From an uncultured Lachnospira sp. (GTDB taxonomy: Bacteria > Bacillota > Clostridia > Lachnospirales > Lachnospiraceae), in assembly GCA_910589305.1 (NCBI GenBank), contig CAJUTV010000012.1, positions 1 to 64,000 on the forward strand: DNA of 64,000 bases. The letters run 5' to 3'. Position 1 is the first letter of the stretch, and each line of letters opens with the position of its first letter. The notes under the pieces were generated by a model. It saw nothing but the letters and a program-made list of their open reading frames with translations, did no database searches and was not told the origin of the DNA. The position numbers were made by a program, and so were the translations under genes. Below are positions 36,770 to 46,609 of this stretch, piece after piece.

Positions 36770-37621
36770 TTAGCAAGCCTCTACAATTTGTCTTGCAATA
36801 TCGGGCTTGTTCATCGTATAAATATGCACTCCATCAACACCATTTTTTTGTAAATCAATAATTTGTTCTATTGCATAATCAATTCCCGCTTTATACATAT
36901 CGGTTGGTGAATTTCCATATTTTGCTATAATATCTGTCAGCTTTTTAGGCACTGATGAACCAGACAGCGAAATTGATGTATTAATTTGTTTAGCACTGGT
37001 AACTGGCATAATACCTGCATGAATTGGAACAGTAATTCCTATTTTATCTGTATATTCCCTAAATTGATAAAATATTTTATTGTCAAAAAACAGTTGTGTG
37101 ATAAAAGCCTCTACACCCATATCCTGTTTTTCTTTCATATGAATAATATCTTGTTCCATGCTCGCTGCCTCAAAATGCTTTTCTGGATAACATGCACCCA
37201 ACAATTTGAGTCCCGTTTTTTCCTTTAATCGCGCAATAAGGTCTGTAGCATAAATAAATTCTCGATTATTATATTGTTCGTCGCTCATATCTTTTGGTCT
37301 GTCACCACGCAATGCAAGAACATTATATATATTATGCGTTTCTAATTCACTGCAAAGTTTATCAATATCTTCTTTTGTGCTTCCCACACAAGTCATATGT
37401 GCAATAGCTTGTACATTCAATTCATTTTGTATATAAGAAGCAATATCAATTGTTTTTTTAGACATGCTTCCTCCAGCTCCATATGTCACACTGATAAATT
37501 CTGGCTCTAATTTTGCCAAATCACTCACAATTTTATATGCACCTTCAAAATCCCCTTCTTTTTTTGGTGGAAATACCTCAAAAGAAAGATGTTTTGATAC
37601 ACTATTTTCATTGGTTTTCAT
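36770..37621 (-). CDS. metF: Methylenetetrahydrofolate reductase
   Basis: 283 residues. It reduces 5,10-methylene-THF to 5-methyl-THF for methionine synthesis or the Wood-Ljungdahl pathway. Conserved parts: SFEVFPPKKEGDFEG (catalytic Glu near 14), FISVTYGAGGS near 38-48, AHMTCVG near 74, LALRGDRPKD near 100 and ITQLFFDNKIFYQF near 175. AAAGGA lies 10 bases before ATG. No other Wood-Ljungdahl gene is nearby. Confidence 0.95.
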   Translation of the reverse strand: MKTNENSVSKHLSFEVFPPKKEGDFEGAYKIVSDLAKLEPEFISVTYGAGGSMSKKTIDIASYIQNELNVQAIAHMTCVGSTKEDIDKLCSELETHNIYNVLALRGDRPKDMSDEQYNNREFIYATDLIARLKEKTGLKLLGACYPEKHFEAASMEQDIIHMKEKQDMGVEAFITQLFFDNKIFYQFREYTDKIGITVPIHAGIMPVTSAKQINTSISLSGSSVPKKLTDIIAKYGNSPTDMYKAGIDYAIEQIIDLQKNGVDGVHIYTMNKPDIARQIVEAC

Positions 37622-37656
37622 AATTATATGGATTTCCTTTCATCTTTAATACTTAG

Positions 37657-37700
37657 AATAACTGCAAAACGTATCTTTATGTTTTGCAGTTATTTTTTTA
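37657..37700. terminator. Hairpin terminator between the RHH gene and metF
   Basis: Perfect 14-bp stem AATAACTGCAAAAC/GTTTTGCAGTTATT with a 10-nt loop. The long T-run follows on the plus strand, but on the minus strand the stem also ends in TTATTCT, so it can end the SPFH-RHH transcript. Confidence 0.7.
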
Positions 37701-37703
37701 ATG

Positions 37704-37901
37704 TTAATGAATATCAAATTCAGGAGGAACATCAATTTGTTCAGACACATATTTGCCATCTTTTTTGCGCTGTTTGACACATTCTGTAAGCAGATATTCT
37801 ATCTGTCCATTCACTGAACGAAAATCATCTTCAGCCCATTTTGCCAACGCATTGTACAGGCTTTCCGATAATCGAAGCGGCACTTGTTTTTTTGCTGCCA
37901 T
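37704..37901 (-). CDS. Arc-like ribbon-helix-helix protein
   Basis: 65 residues. [20 protein letters not shown] is a ribbon-helix-helix N-terminal half and [16 protein letters not shown] the second helix with the conserved S-x-N-x-x-I-E. It could bind DNA as a dimer. Its ATG overlaps the stop of the SPFH gene in TAATG, so translation is coupled. This SPFH-RHH pairing recurs in clostridia as I recall; the functional reason is not known. Confidence 0.8.
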   Translation of the reverse strand: MAAKKQVPLRLSESLYNALAKWAEDDFRSVNGQIEYLLTECVKQRKKDGKYVSEQIDVPPEFDIH

Positions 37902-38926
37902 TAGTACAGACTTCCTGAATTAACAACTGGTTGTGCATCACGATTACCACACAATACAACAAGTAAATTTGAAACCATCGCCGCTTTTCGTTCCTCGTCT
38001 AATTCCACCACTTGTTTCTCGTTTAAACGCTCTAATGCCATCTCAACCATACCAACTGCTCCATCAACAATCATTTTTCTCGCATCTATAATAGCAGACG
38101 CTTGCTGTCTTTGCAACATTACAGAAGCAATCTCTGGAGCATATGCAAGATAAGTGATACGTGCCTCCACTATCTCAAGTCCTGCATCTACAACTTTACT
38201 TTGTATTTCATCTCGAATCCGTGAGGCAACTGTCTCGCTTGAACCGCGCAAACTTCCCTCATCTGCCAGTCCATCACCTGTTGTGTCAATATTAGATGCC
38301 ACATCATATGGATAGATTCTCACGATATTTCTAAGTGCGCTATCACATTGCAATGATAAGTATTCTTTATAATTATCAACATTAAATACGGCTTTTGCTG
38401 TATCGGTAACTTTCCATATAACAGCAATTCCTATTTCTACAGGATTGCCAAGACAATCATTAATTTTTTGTCTGCCATTGTTTAAAGTCATATTTTTAAG
38501 CGATATTTTTTTTTCAAAATTTTGAACAGTAACATTCATTCCATTTTCAGATGAAATTTTAAATCCATTTGCATTGGAAGCTAAATCGCCGCTCTGTGCA
38601 AGTTTTGTATTGGCAGCAGGATTGACACCAATACAAAATGGATTAACAAAATAAAATCCTGGCTCACGAATCGTACCAATATAATTGCCAAACAATGTCA
38701 AAACCAATGCTTCCTGTGGCTTTAATATTCTCAAACCTATCAATGGAAACCACGCCACACATGTAACAAAGATAGACAATCCCAATAAAAAACCGCCTCC
38801 CGTTACTTCATCTGAAGTCATAATAGCTCCTACAACAATACCTGCAATGCTTAAAAATTCTGCTAATAAACAGATAAGCAACACCCTCATTCCATGTTTC
38901 TTATTCTTAAGTATTTTTTCTTCCAT
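37901..38926 (-). CDS. SPFH/band-7 domain membrane protein
   Basis: 341 residues. Two N-terminal TM helices (about 13-35 and 43-64) precede a prohibitin/stomatin-type SPFH domain: [20 protein letters not shown] near 72-91, [20 protein letters not shown] near 165-184, and the family helix [19 protein letters not shown] near 252-270 followed by [19 protein letters not shown]. It is a membrane-scaffold type protein, oligomerising at the membrane. GGAGG lies 9 bases before ATG. Coupled to the RHH gene downstream. Confidence 0.9.
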   Translation of the reverse strand: MEEKILKNKKHGMRVLLICLLAEFLSIAGIVVGAIMTSDEVTGGGFLLGLSIFVTCVAWFPLIGLRILKPQEALVLTLFGNYIGTIREPGFYFVNPFCIGVNPAANTKLAQSGDLASNANGFKISSENGMNVTVQNFEKKISLKNMTLNNGRQKINDCLGNPVEIGIAVIWKVTDTAKAVFNVDNYKEYLSLQCDSALRNIVRIYPYDVASNIDTTGDGLADEGSLRGSSETVASRIRDEIQSKVVDAGLEIVEARITYLAYAPEIASVMLQRQQASAIIDARKMIVDGAVGMVEMALERLNEKQVVELDEERKAAMVSNLLVVLCGNRDAQPVVNSGSLY

Positions 38927-39010
38927 TTGTTCATACCTCCAAAAATAAATTAATTTGATATCATTATAATATCATATTGATTTTTTGAAGTCAAATAAAT
39001 AATACTATTT

Positions 39011-39550
39011 TTACATACTCATAATTGCTGCAATCACAACACTTGCCACAATTCCCGCCAATGTTGCCATAAGTGAACCTGCCAACGTCCATTTGGTTTT
39101 TGTCACCTTTGCTGCAATGGCATAAACAGAGATTGTAAAAAACACGGTTTCTGTCGCCGATGTTGTTATGGAAGCAATTAATCCAATATAAGAGTCTGTT
39201 CCAAACTCCTCAAATAAATCCAGTGTCAAACCTGTAGCGGCTGACGAACTAAACAGCCTCACTAAAAGCAACGGCAGCAACGGCGCTGGAAGACCTATTT
39301 TATCTGTATAATCTCCCAACATATTTGCCAACATATCTAAAAATCCAGATGCTCTCAGTATCCCTACAGCCATCATTAATCCTATTAACGTTGGCACAAT
39401 TGATGCTACGGTTTTCATTCCATCTTCAGCACCAATAACAAATTCATCATAAATATCTACTTTTTTATACATACCATGAATCACAACAATTAAAATAACA
39501 ATTGGAATAATATAAGCCGAAGCGATAACTAAAACAGATACAATCCCCAT
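39011..39550 (-). CDS. spmB: Spore maturation protein B
   Basis: 179 residues with 4-5 TM helices. Conserved segments EFVIGAEDGMKTVASIVPTL (residues about 37-56), VGILRASGF near 63 and a second half with SSSAATGLTLDLFEEFGTDS near 105-124. SpmA and SpmB form a nucleoside-transporter-like (Gate domain) pair needed for spore core dehydration. The gene follows spmA by 19 bp with its own GGAGGG site. Confidence 0.93.
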   Translation of the reverse strand: MGIVSVLVIASAYIIPIVILIVVIHGMYKKVDIYDEFVIGAEDGMKTVASIVPTLIGLMMAVGILRASGFLDMLANMLGDYTDKIGLPAPLLPLLLVRLFSSSAATGLTLDLFEEFGTDSYIGLIASITTSATETVFFTISVYAIAAKVTKTKWTLAGSLMATLAGIVASVVIAAIMSM

Positions 39551-39569
39551 AAATTCCCTCCATCACTGT

Positions 39570-40148
39570 TTACGGATAAACTTTGCTCATTATTTTTGCA
39601 AAGATAATACCTACCAATGTACTAATCGATGTAGCTATAATGGCTGGAACCAATATTGCTGTAGGATTGGCACTTCCGTATTGACTTCTGTAGGCTATCA
39701 TATTCATTGGGATTAACTGTAGAGATGATACATTTAACACTAAAAATGTACACATTTCATTGGAGGCTGTATCAGAGCCTTTATTTAGATGGCTAAGACT
39801 GCGCATTGACCGCAATCCTGCGGGCGTTGCAGCCCACCCAAGACCTAATATATTGGATATAACATTTGTTGTCATATGTTTCATTGCTTCATCTTCTGGA
39901 GGTACATTTGGAAACATCCATTTCATAAACGGTGCTAATTTTTTTGTGCAAGAGGCTATTAAACCAGACTTGTCAGCAACCTGCATAAGCCCAGTCCACA
40001 AAGACATAACCCCCAACATGGTAATACACAGTGCCACTGCATCTTTTGCCGATTCAATAGCACCGTCTGCCACTGCCTGTATATTGCCAGTAAGCATACC
40101 ATACACAACGCCTATAACAATCATAAATCCCCATAAATAATTAAGCAT
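39570..40148 (-). CDS. spmA: Spore maturation protein A
   Basis: 192 residues, 4-5 TM helices. Starts MLNYLWGFMIVIGVVYGML and has the family features AVALCITMLGVMSLWTGLM near 38-56, APFMKWMFPNVP near 73 and NISNILGLGWAATPAGLRSM-like SNILGLGWAATPAGLRSMRS near 100. Acts with SpmB in the mother-cell/forespore membranes during dehydration of the spore core. First gene of the pair. Confidence 0.93.
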   Translation of the reverse strand: MLNYLWGFMIVIGVVYGMLTGNIQAVADGAIESAKDAVALCITMLGVMSLWTGLMQVADKSGLIASCTKKLAPFMKWMFPNVPPEDEAMKHMTTNVISNILGLGWAATPAGLRSMRSLSHLNKGSDTASNEMCTFLVLNVSSLQLIPMNMIAYRSQYGSANPTAILVPAIIATSISTLVGIIFAKIMSKVYP

Positions 40149-40255
40149 AAAAATAAAATCCTCTAAACGATGTAAATACTAAAAAATATTTTACAAAATT
40201 TCTATTCTTATAAAAATACTTATATCATTTTATGTGGAAAAAACATTCTTTATTA

Positions 40256-40301
40256 CAAGAATCAAATGTTCCACAGCAAGCTGTGAAATATTTGACCCTT
40301 G
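40256..40301 (-). terminator. Long imperfect hairpin, possible terminator
   Basis: Arms CAAG..TCAAAT.TT.CACAG and CTGTG.AA.ATTTGA..CTTG pair over about 18 positions with small bulges and a short AGCAAGC apex. It lies 30 bp past the stop of the 40332 gene on the minus strand; there is no T-run, so the role is uncertain. Confidence 0.45.
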
Positions 40302-40331
40302 TGACATTTTATTGCTCGCGGGAATAAAAAC

Positions 40332-41879
40332 TTACTCATCTTTTCTTTGTATTGTAATTCCTTGCGGCTTGTTAAGTATTCCCTCTATTAACTCGTTCAT
40401 CTTCTTTTGTGCATCTTCTCTTACCTCTTCTGGTAAAATATCACACAAATATTGATAAAGTTCAGGAAATGATGTTTTTAACGGCTTTTGTTCTATTTCT
40501 ACCCATTGTTCAATCACTCTTAACGCTGTAAATCTACAATTAACTACAGGCATACGCAATGCTGGTTTTATTAATTCTATCCCTTTTCCCGGATATGTAC
40601 TAAGAAATTGCATCAGATACGAAAGTGTCCTATAACAAGAAAACTCTTCACCAACTCCAATTTCATCTTTGCTTCCTGTACTTAACTTATCCACTTCCAA
40701 TTTTTCACTGATTAATTGAATAATATCATCTACCTTATAATTATCTTGCATTAATAAGCTTGCCAATTGGAAGTTTGTCTCAAAATCTTCAAGCAATGAA
40801 TGATATGCCTGCTCTTTATAGTCGATTCCCAAATCTCTTGCAAGCTCAAATTCAACTGCCTTTCCCTTATTCAACGCTTCTTTAATAATCTTTAAAACAC
40901 TATCACTATATAAAATATCTTTTGCTTGATTATAAATAGCAGAAAAATCTCCAGATTGTTCTTTTGCATATACCATTATTCTATAAATTAAAGAATAATC
41001 CCCCGCTTCAAGTTCTTCACGCTGCATCGTCTTTTGCATAAAAGTTTCTAATAATTTATCTGCATCTTTTATCGCTGAAATACCTGGTTCTGGTTCATCG
41101 TCAAGAAGCGCACTGATAATACTTGCGGCTCCTCGATACTCTTCAATTGTCATTGGTTCTTCCAATCGTTCTAATAAATTTGTATGTGTATAACAATCAA
41201 TGGCAGAATAATTTGGAAGAACCTCATTATCTACTCCATTTAAAAGAATCCAGTGCTTTATCTCCTCATTTTCAGGCTCAAGAAAAGAATTGACAAGAAA
41301 AACTCTTCCCCACCCCTTTACTTTCTTTACTGCTTCAAAAATTTCCTTATTATCATTATCCCAGCCACGCATCAAATAGCCTGAATATAAAGTAAACTCA
41401 TCATTTAATGCAAATTTGCGAATCACATCTTTAAATTCTTCATTATTATTGGTATTAAACAATTCCATAATAGACATACCAACTTTTACTGCTTCTGATT
41501 TTGTTCCAAAAAGTATCAAATCCATTGCAAAGTTATAAATATTTTTTGCATTCAACTGGTCTTTATGCTCCACAATATAACTTTGCACATCATCAATATA
41601 AGGAAGCATATGTCCTTTCACCGCAAATTCGTGAATGATTGCTTTAGCATTTGCACCTTCTCCTTTATTTGCCAACTCAATAGCGCTTATAATTTGCTTG
41701 TACTCTTCACTTTCCGTATTACTTGAAATTCTAGTGTGAAACATCATAATTCCATCCATTGCACCATCTGCAAAGCGAATTTTATTGCCATTATCTTCTT
41801 TTGGCAAAGAAAAGTCAGCAGATAACATTCCATCTTCATTAAGAGCTTCTTTAATCAACCTATAAATTGATTTTTCCAT
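40332..41879 (-). CDS. Helical-repeat protein of unknown function
   Basis: 515 residues, all-helical by composition and spacing. It opens MEKSIYRLIKEALNEDGMLSADFSLP; relatives in Firmicutes carry the doubtful name 'limonene hydroxylase', which nothing here supports. The body consists of repeated helix pairs in HEAT/TPR style (for example AIHEFAVKGHMLPYIDDV and RFTALRVIEQWVEIEQ). No signal peptide or catalytic motif. AAAGGA lies about 9 bases before ATG. Probably a scaffold or regulatory protein. Confidence 0.7.
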   Translation of the reverse strand: MEKSIYRLIKEALNEDGMLSADFSLPKEDNGNKIRFADGAMDGIMMFHTRISSNTESEEYKQIISAIELANKGEGANAKAIIHEFAVKGHMLPYIDDVQSYIVEHKDQLNAKNIYNFAMDLILFGTKSEAVKVGMSIMELFNTNNNEEFKDVIRKFALNDEFTLYSGYLMRGWDNDNKEIFEAVKKVKGWGRVFLVNSFLEPENEEIKHWILLNGVDNEVLPNYSAIDCYTHTNLLERLEEPMTIEEYRGAASIISALLDDEPEPGISAIKDADKLLETFMQKTMQREELEAGDYSLIYRIMVYAKEQSGDFSAIYNQAKDILYSDSVLKIIKEALNKGKAVEFELARDLGIDYKEQAYHSLLEDFETNFQLASLLMQDNYKVDDIIQLISEKLEVDKLSTGSKDEIGVGEEFSCYRTLSYLMQFLSTYPGKGIELIKPALRMPVVNCRFTALRVIEQWVEIEQKPLKTSFPELYQYLCDILPEEVREDAQKKMNELIEGILNKPQGITIQRKDE

Positions 41880-42026
41880 ATTTTTACCATTCCTTTCTTT
41901 TTTAATTATAAGTTTACTATAACTATATAATCATCATTTCATACTGCCACTTTGTTGTGGTTATTATATCATAAAATCCCTATTATTTTTTATAAAAGTT
42001 TGCTTTCTATAATAAAAAATTAAAAA

Positions 42027-42058
42027 CAGAGTATATAGACTTTTTTCTATACACTCTG
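42027..42058 (-). terminator. Terminator of the acyl-ligase operon
   Basis: CAGAGTATATAGA paired with TCTATACACTCTG (one mismatch, 6-nt loop), followed on the minus strand by TTTTTAATTTTTT. It lies 128 bp after the ligase stop; an R1 copy lies in between. The remaining 41880-42026 is AT-rich without other signals. Confidence 0.8.
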
Positions 42059-42092
42059 ATTTTATGTAACGATTCTATTTTAATTATTCTTT

Positions 42093-42188
42093 AACTTGCT
42101 TAAACCATCTGGCTGTTATCACAACACAAATCCTTATCCCAACTTATTCTATGTGGTATTAAAGTGGGAAACTTTCTTGATAAAATTA
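42093..42188 (+). repeat. Eroded R1 copy abutting the ligase stop codon
   Basis: Order as in the full element: AACTTGCTTAAACCATCTGG, CTGTTATCACAACACAAATCC shortened here, then the hairpin TCCCAACTT...AAGTGGGA and the end CTTTCTTGATAAAATTAGA. The last bases supply the stop codon of the acyl-ligase gene. Confidence 0.65.
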
Positions 42189-43724
42189 GAATCTCTTTAT
42201 TTTCTTTGTTGTATTTTTTTCAAATTCAACTTCTCTTAACTTTAATTTAAACACCCTCTTATATAATGGCGCATTACTATTATATTCATCAACAATTTTT
42301 TGCAGCTCTGCCAAAATATCTGTAATGCCTTTTTTCTCTACATACTCATAATCTGGATAAATCTCAGCTTCTATAACACCTTCGCTATCTCTTACTAATA
42401 TTTCTTGCACAAGTCTATTATCCCCAATTTTATTTTCAATCTCTTCTGGAGAAACATTTTCCCCATTTGGAGTGATAATAAGATTTTTCTTTCTTCCTGT
42501 AAGAAAAATAAAGCCATCTTCATCTACATAACCCAAGTCACCTGTTTTTAACCAGCCATCTTCCAATGTATCTGCTGTTTCCTGTGGCATTTTATAATAT
42601 CCTTGCATAACACTTGAACCTTTTATCCACAATTCTTCGTCAACTGTCTTTGCCTCACAATTTGGCATAAGCTTTCCTACAGAACCTACTTTATTTTCCC
42701 ATAAAAGATTGATGCTAATAACTGGTGAACATTCTGTCATACCATAGCCTTGAAGTATATTAATATCATACTTTTTAAACAAATCAATATATGCTGGATT
42801 TAAATATGCTCCGCCACTGCATATCGTCTGAAACTGACTTCCAAATATATTTTCCTTTACAATCTGAGGTGGCAAAGCAGCCGCATCTTCGAGTTTTTTT
42901 GCCATAGACTCTATCATAAGAGGTACCATTAATATCATATTAGGTTTAAATAGCTTAATATTTTGAGCAACACGCATCAGTGAATCATTAATACAAATAA
43001 TTGCACCTGTATAAAGTGCTTTTAAAATATCCATACTCAGACAGTACGCATGATGAATTGGCAATACTGTTAAAAGTACTGTTTTTGGCTCAAATTTCAT
43101 ATCAAGACAAGTAGCATTTTCAGCTATATTTCTGTGAGTAAGCATAACCCCTTTGCTTTTTCCTGTTGTACCTGATGTAAACATAATTGTCGCAAGCTGT
43201 TCTGGCTCGATTTCACACTCAAATCCTGGTTCTTGCTGTTTAATCAATTCTTCAAAATACAATGTATTTGACATGGTACTATTTTTACTTAAAGCAATAA
43301 AATGCTTTATCTGTGGACATTTACTGCTTGCCATATCTGCAACATTTGCTTTACTTTCATCATATACTAATGTTGTTACATCTGCACGATTCAACAATTC
43401 ACAGAGTTCTTCTGCTGATAACTGCGCATCTAAAGGAACAGCAACACTTCCACAATTTACAATACCAAAATAAGCAGCTACCCATGTATAAGATGTATTT
43501 CCAATAATAGCAATATGTTTTTCCTGTTCTCCTAATGATGCCAACGCTTTTGAAAAACATTCTGAATCGTTTTTTAGCTGTGTATAACTTTTTGATTCAA
43601 TTACAGTCTCAGCTTTGCCGTCTGCTCCTGCTTGTTTTATTTTAAATCGAAATGCATCCTGTGTATTATATTCTTTTTCTGCCACCATCAATAAATCACG
43701 AATTGTACTGCTAATAATATTCAT
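42186..43724 (-). CDS. AMP-dependent acyl-CoA/acyl-ACP ligase
   Basis: 512 residues starting MNIISSTIRDLL; GAGG lies 7 bases upstream in the R2 block. ANL-superfamily motifs: A3 TSGTTGKSKGVML near 182-194, A5 GYGMTECSPV near 335, A7 LKTGDLGYVDEDGF near 397-410, A8 GRKKNLI near 414 and the C-terminal Lys in NTTKKIKRF. It activates a carboxylic acid (probably fatty) to acyl-AMP and passes it to CoA or the ACP encoded just upstream. It is the last gene of the TetR-controlled operon, and its translation is preceded by R2 copy C. Confidence 0.9.
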   Translation of the reverse strand: MNIISSTIRDLLMVAEKEYNTQDAFRFKIKQAGADGKAETVIESKSYTQLKNDSECFSKALASLGEQEKHIAIIGNTSYTWVAAYFGIVNCGSVAVPLDAQLSAEELCELLNRADVTTLVYDESKANVADMASSKCPQIKHFIALSKNSTMSNTLYFEELIKQQEPGFECEIEPEQLATIMFTSGTTGKSKGVMLTHRNIAENATCLDMKFEPKTVLLTVLPIHHAYCLSMDILKALYTGAIICINDSLMRVAQNIKLFKPNMILMVPLMIESMAKKLEDAAALPPQIVKENIFGSQFQTICSGGAYLNPAYIDLFKKYDINILQGYGMTECSPVISINLLWENKVGSVGKLMPNCEAKTVDEELWIKGSSVMQGYYKMPQETADTLEDGWLKTGDLGYVDEDGFIFLTGRKKNLIITPNGENVSPEEIENKIGDNRLVQEILVRDSEGVIEAEIYPDYEYVEKKGITDILAELQKIVDEYNSNAPLYKRVFKLKLREVEFEKNTTKKIKRF

Positions 43725-43793
43725 TTTAATCCTCATTTCTGCGCTGCTTTCAACCTAAATTATTTTGTATCAAACAGCGCCACAGATACAAAA
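43725..43793 (-). promoter_or_regulatory. R2 pseudoknot leader, copy C, before the acyl ligase
   Basis: Minus strand. Stem TTTTGTATC (43785-43793) with GATACAAAA (43763-43771), 9 bp and unrelated in sequence to the other copies; loop contains GCGCTG (43775-43780), which pairs with CAGCGC (43741-43746) 6 bases 5' of the GAGG. It lies between ACP and ligase inside one operon. Confidence 0.75.
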
Positions 43794-43841
43794 CAAGATA
43801 TTACATTTCGCAGACTATTCTTATGCTAAATCTCTTTTTTA

Positions 43842-44066
43842 TTATGAAATTTTTTCTAAATAGTCAACTGCCTCTTGCACTGTGCGGATATTTGCTGCCT
43901 CTTCCTGATTTACCTCAACCTCTAATTCATCTTCAACCTCACCAAGCATACTCATAAAATCGTAAGAAGTAAATCCTAAATCTTCCATAAATCTTGACTC
44001 TGGTTTGATATCCTCTTCTTTTACTTCAACGTATCTTAATATTATTTGTGTTAATTTTTCTAACAT
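43842..44066 (-). CDS. Acyl carrier protein-like protein
   Basis: 74 residues, the usual ACP length. The phosphopantetheine site is DLGFTSYDFM with Ser34, differing from the fatty-acid DSLDxVE form, which marks it as a specialised carrier. Helix 1 is EKLTQIILRYVEV and the final helix TVQEAVDYLEKI. It is encoded between a condensation-type acyltransferase and an acyl ligase, so it probably carries the activated acyl group between them. It needs a phosphopantetheinyl transferase from elsewhere in the genome. GGAAAGGAA precedes ATG. Confidence 0.92.
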   Translation of the reverse strand: MLEKLTQIILRYVEVKEEDIKPESRFMEDLGFTSYDFMSMLGEVEDELEVEVNQEEAANIRTVQEAVDYLEKIS

Positions 44067-44175
44067 AACATTTCCTTTCCATCTATATAAAACTTATATT
44101 ATTTCATGACTAATTATTTTGTATAATATCTAGTAAAAAATTAAAGTTTCTCTATTACCTATATAAAACTTGTTA

Positions 44176-45579
44176 TTACACTAATTTTATAATATCCCCT
44201 ATTTTTAATGTAGGTCTTTCTATACCTTTAAACATGATTTTACATATATAATAATAAAAATATTCTAATTCTTCTCTGCTATATGCCTTTATCTGATGTT
44301 CAAAGCTAAAATCAAGACCATTATCTTCTGGTCTATGTACAACTGTAAGATACAATCCATCTGAATAATAACCATTACAATATCTCTTTGTCTTATATCG
44401 AATATCACCAATATCGGTTAATCCTTTTTCTTTTAAAGTCGCTGGCTGATATGTAAGAGAAATCGTTTCATAACCTAGACCTGCGGGCGTATTATAATAT
44501 TTTGTTCGATACCCTAAATATTCTGCTGGATTAAAGTTTACATATCGGAAAGTTTCATTTTGTCTATCCCTTATTTCATGGATACCTTCTATAAAACTTT
44601 TTTCTTCAGATATAACCGTTCTAAAAGGAAAACAATGAATACGTGTTCCGCCTGACTTTTTTTCTAATAATGTCGCTCTTCTTGCATATGCTACTTGTAA
44701 ACTAACATCATCATTATTATTTATTTTTTGAAGATATGTACGAATACCCATAATTAATAAACACTGCAATGACACATGATTATCTTCGCAAAACGTCATC
44801 AATCTTTTTGTAGGTTCTTCTTCCAAATGAAAAATATCAATAGCAGCAGCCATACTATCTGAACCTGTAGAAGCTGCCCGAAGATTCGGATTATTGGTAG
44901 CTTTTCTCATTTCCTCAAGCTTTTTTGGTCCACTAATTCCATTATAAATTGGCTCAGACTCTTCTATCAACTTATAAAAATAAGCCCTATCTCGCTCCTG
45001 TGCTTTACTGCCTGCCTCATATGCTAAATCTTTTTCTATCTGTTCAATATAAGAACGCATTTCTGCTGGATATGCAACACCTTCAAAATTTGCATTACAA
45101 TACAACTCAATAATATCCTTAAGAAATAATATCAAGGACTGTGCATCTAAAAAACGATGGTCGCCTGCCACATATAAGCCTTGAAATCCATCAGGAGTCT
45201 TAATAATAACAACCTTATTCATCGGTTCATCTTCTTTGTCAAATGCAACTCTTGTCCACTTTGTCATCGTAGCTTCAGCTTCTTCCATCGTTTGACCTGA
45301 AAAATCAACATATTCTATCGGACGTTCTTCCTTTGGAACAATATACTGATACCATTCTTTTTCTTTTTTATCATAAGCCATTCGCGCACGCATAGACTCA
45401 CATCTATCATACGCTTTATATACTGCCTTGCGCAATTCTTCAATATTCAACTCAAACTCTATTGTCAAACTAGTTCCAATCGTTAGTATTTCTTTACCAG
45501 GACAATACTGCGAATAAAAATTATGAAATTTTTGAGCTACTGTTAATGGGTATGTTTTATATCCTTTTCTTGTTTTCAT
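44176..45579 (-). CDS. Condensation-type acyltransferase
   Basis: 467 residues, one free-standing condensation (chloramphenicol-acetyltransferase-like) fold. The active-site HHxxxDG appears as DHRFLDA (near 138-144): the catalytic His and structural Asp remain, the first His and final Gly do not. N-terminal half begins YPLTVAQKFHNFY, as in many C domains; the C-terminal half has RRATLLEKKSGG (near 300) and the bridge region NGYYSDGLYLTVVH near 400-415. It probably transfers an acyl chain from the ACP (43842) to an alcohol or amine acceptor. No adenylation domain is fused. Function inferred from the operon. Confidence 0.8.
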   Translation of the reverse strand: MKTRKGYKTYPLTVAQKFHNFYSQYCPGKEILTIGTSLTIEFELNIEELRKAVYKAYDRCESMRARMAYDKKEKEWYQYIVPKEERPIEYVDFSGQTMEEAEATMTKWTRVAFDKEDEPMNKVVIIKTPDGFQGLYVAGDHRFLDAQSLILFLKDIIELYCNANFEGVAYPAEMRSYIEQIEKDLAYEAGSKAQERDRAYFYKLIEESEPIYNGISGPKKLEEMRKATNNPNLRAASTGSDSMAAAIDIFHLEEEPTKRLMTFCEDNHVSLQCLLIMGIRTYLQKINNNDDVSLQVAYARRATLLEKKSGGTRIHCFPFRTVISEEKSFIEGIHEIRDRQNETFRYVNFNPAEYLGYRTKYYNTPAGLGYETISLTYQPATLKEKGLTDIGDIRYKTKRYCNGYYSDGLYLTVVHRPEDNGLDFSFEHQIKAYSREELEYFYYYICKIMFKGIERPTLKIGDIIKLV

Positions 45580-45610
45580 TATCTATCCTTTCATAATAAG
45601 ATAAGTCTGC

Positions 45611-46582
45611 TTACTTATCTGACAATCTTGCTTCAAATATTTCTTTTGAAAACTCTGTCAATGCATCTTCATACAAAGCCATCTCTTTATAATAGCTTTC
45701 TGCATGAGCAGCACCTTCTATAATTAGTTTCTTTTTAGACGACTGACAATTATCATATATCTCATGGCACATTTTACATGGTACAAATGTATCATTCGAG
45801 CCATGTATAAATAAGATAGGCACTTTTGCCTTTCTCACCTCATTTTTGGCATTACACTCATCCATTCCATATCCCGCTAATCTCTTATTTAAAATATCAG
45901 CCCCTTGAATTGCTGGAAATGCTGGAAGATGATACATATCATTCAGCACATGCGTAAATACTTCTTTTGGCGATGTAAAGGCACAATCCGATACAATTCC
46001 TTTAACTTGACTTGGAAGTTCTAAGCCGCTTGTCATTAGAACGGTTGCACCGCCCATTGACGTGCCATAAAGCATAATTTGTACATCTTCTCCACACTCT
46101 TTAATGACCCAATCTATCCAAACCATAGCATCTTTTCTGTCTAAACATCCAAAGCCAATGTATTCACCTTCGCTGCTTCCATGCGCTCTGGCATCTGGCA
46201 ATAAAATTCCATATCCATTATTTAGAAAATATTGTGATATTGCTATATGATTGCTGAGCCCTTCACCTGTATAACCATGAAAACAAATCACTACTTTTTT
46301 AATGTTATCATCACTCTTAATGGAAGGAAAATATGTAGCATGTAATTTTAAGTCATCAAAAGAAGTTTGATAAACATCTTGATGCGGCTGTGCCAAAACA
46401 AACTTATTTCGCTCCTCCATAAGAGGCATATACTGCGACCAATCTGTTCCTGACATTTTCATTGTGCGGTCTGTTTTTGCATTATTTCTCTTCATTGTTC
46501 TATTGTAAAAGTAAACAGTTTCTCCAACACCCACTATTGCTAGAATACCTGCCGCCTTCACTATCTTTTTTAACACTTTCAT
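45611..46582 (-). CDS. Membrane-anchored alpha/beta hydrolase
   Basis: 323 residues starting MKVLKKIVKAAG; GGAG lies 9 bases upstream. An N-terminal hydrophobic segment (AAGILAIVGVGETVYFY, about 9-25) is an anchor. The hydrolase fold shows HGYTG near 98-102 (oxyanion), nucleophile elbow YGTSMGGATV (Ser near 172), acid near GSNDTFVP (Asp near 265) and His in AAHAESY near 295. The family includes lysophospholipase and acyl-esterase-like serine hydrolases of the BAAT/YqkD type. As part of the SCP2-ACP-ligase operon it may hydrolyse or transfer an acyl product. Confidence 0.88.
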   Translation of the reverse strand: MKVLKKIVKAAGILAIVGVGETVYFYNRTMKRNNAKTDRTMKMSGTDWSQYMPLMEERNKFVLAQPHQDVYQTSFDDLKLHATYFPSIKSDDNIKKVVICFHGYTGEGLSNHIAISQYFLNNGYGILLPDARAHGSSEGEYIGFGCLDRKDAMVWIDWVIKECGEDVQIMLYGTSMGGATVLMTSGLELPSQVKGIVSDCAFTSPKEVFTHVLNDMYHLPAFPAIQGADILNKRLAGYGMDECNAKNEVRKAKVPILFIHGSNDTFVPCKMCHEIYDNCQSSKKKLIIEGAAHAESYYKEMALYEDALTEFSKEIFEARLSDK

Positions 46583-46609
46583 GCTCTTTTTCTCCAATCT
46601 ATCAAAGTA

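Noticed and set aside
40332..41879. 'Limonene hydroxylase' annotation
   Set aside because: The sequence is a helical repeat protein with no oxygenase or hydrolase motif; the name appears to be a propagated error.
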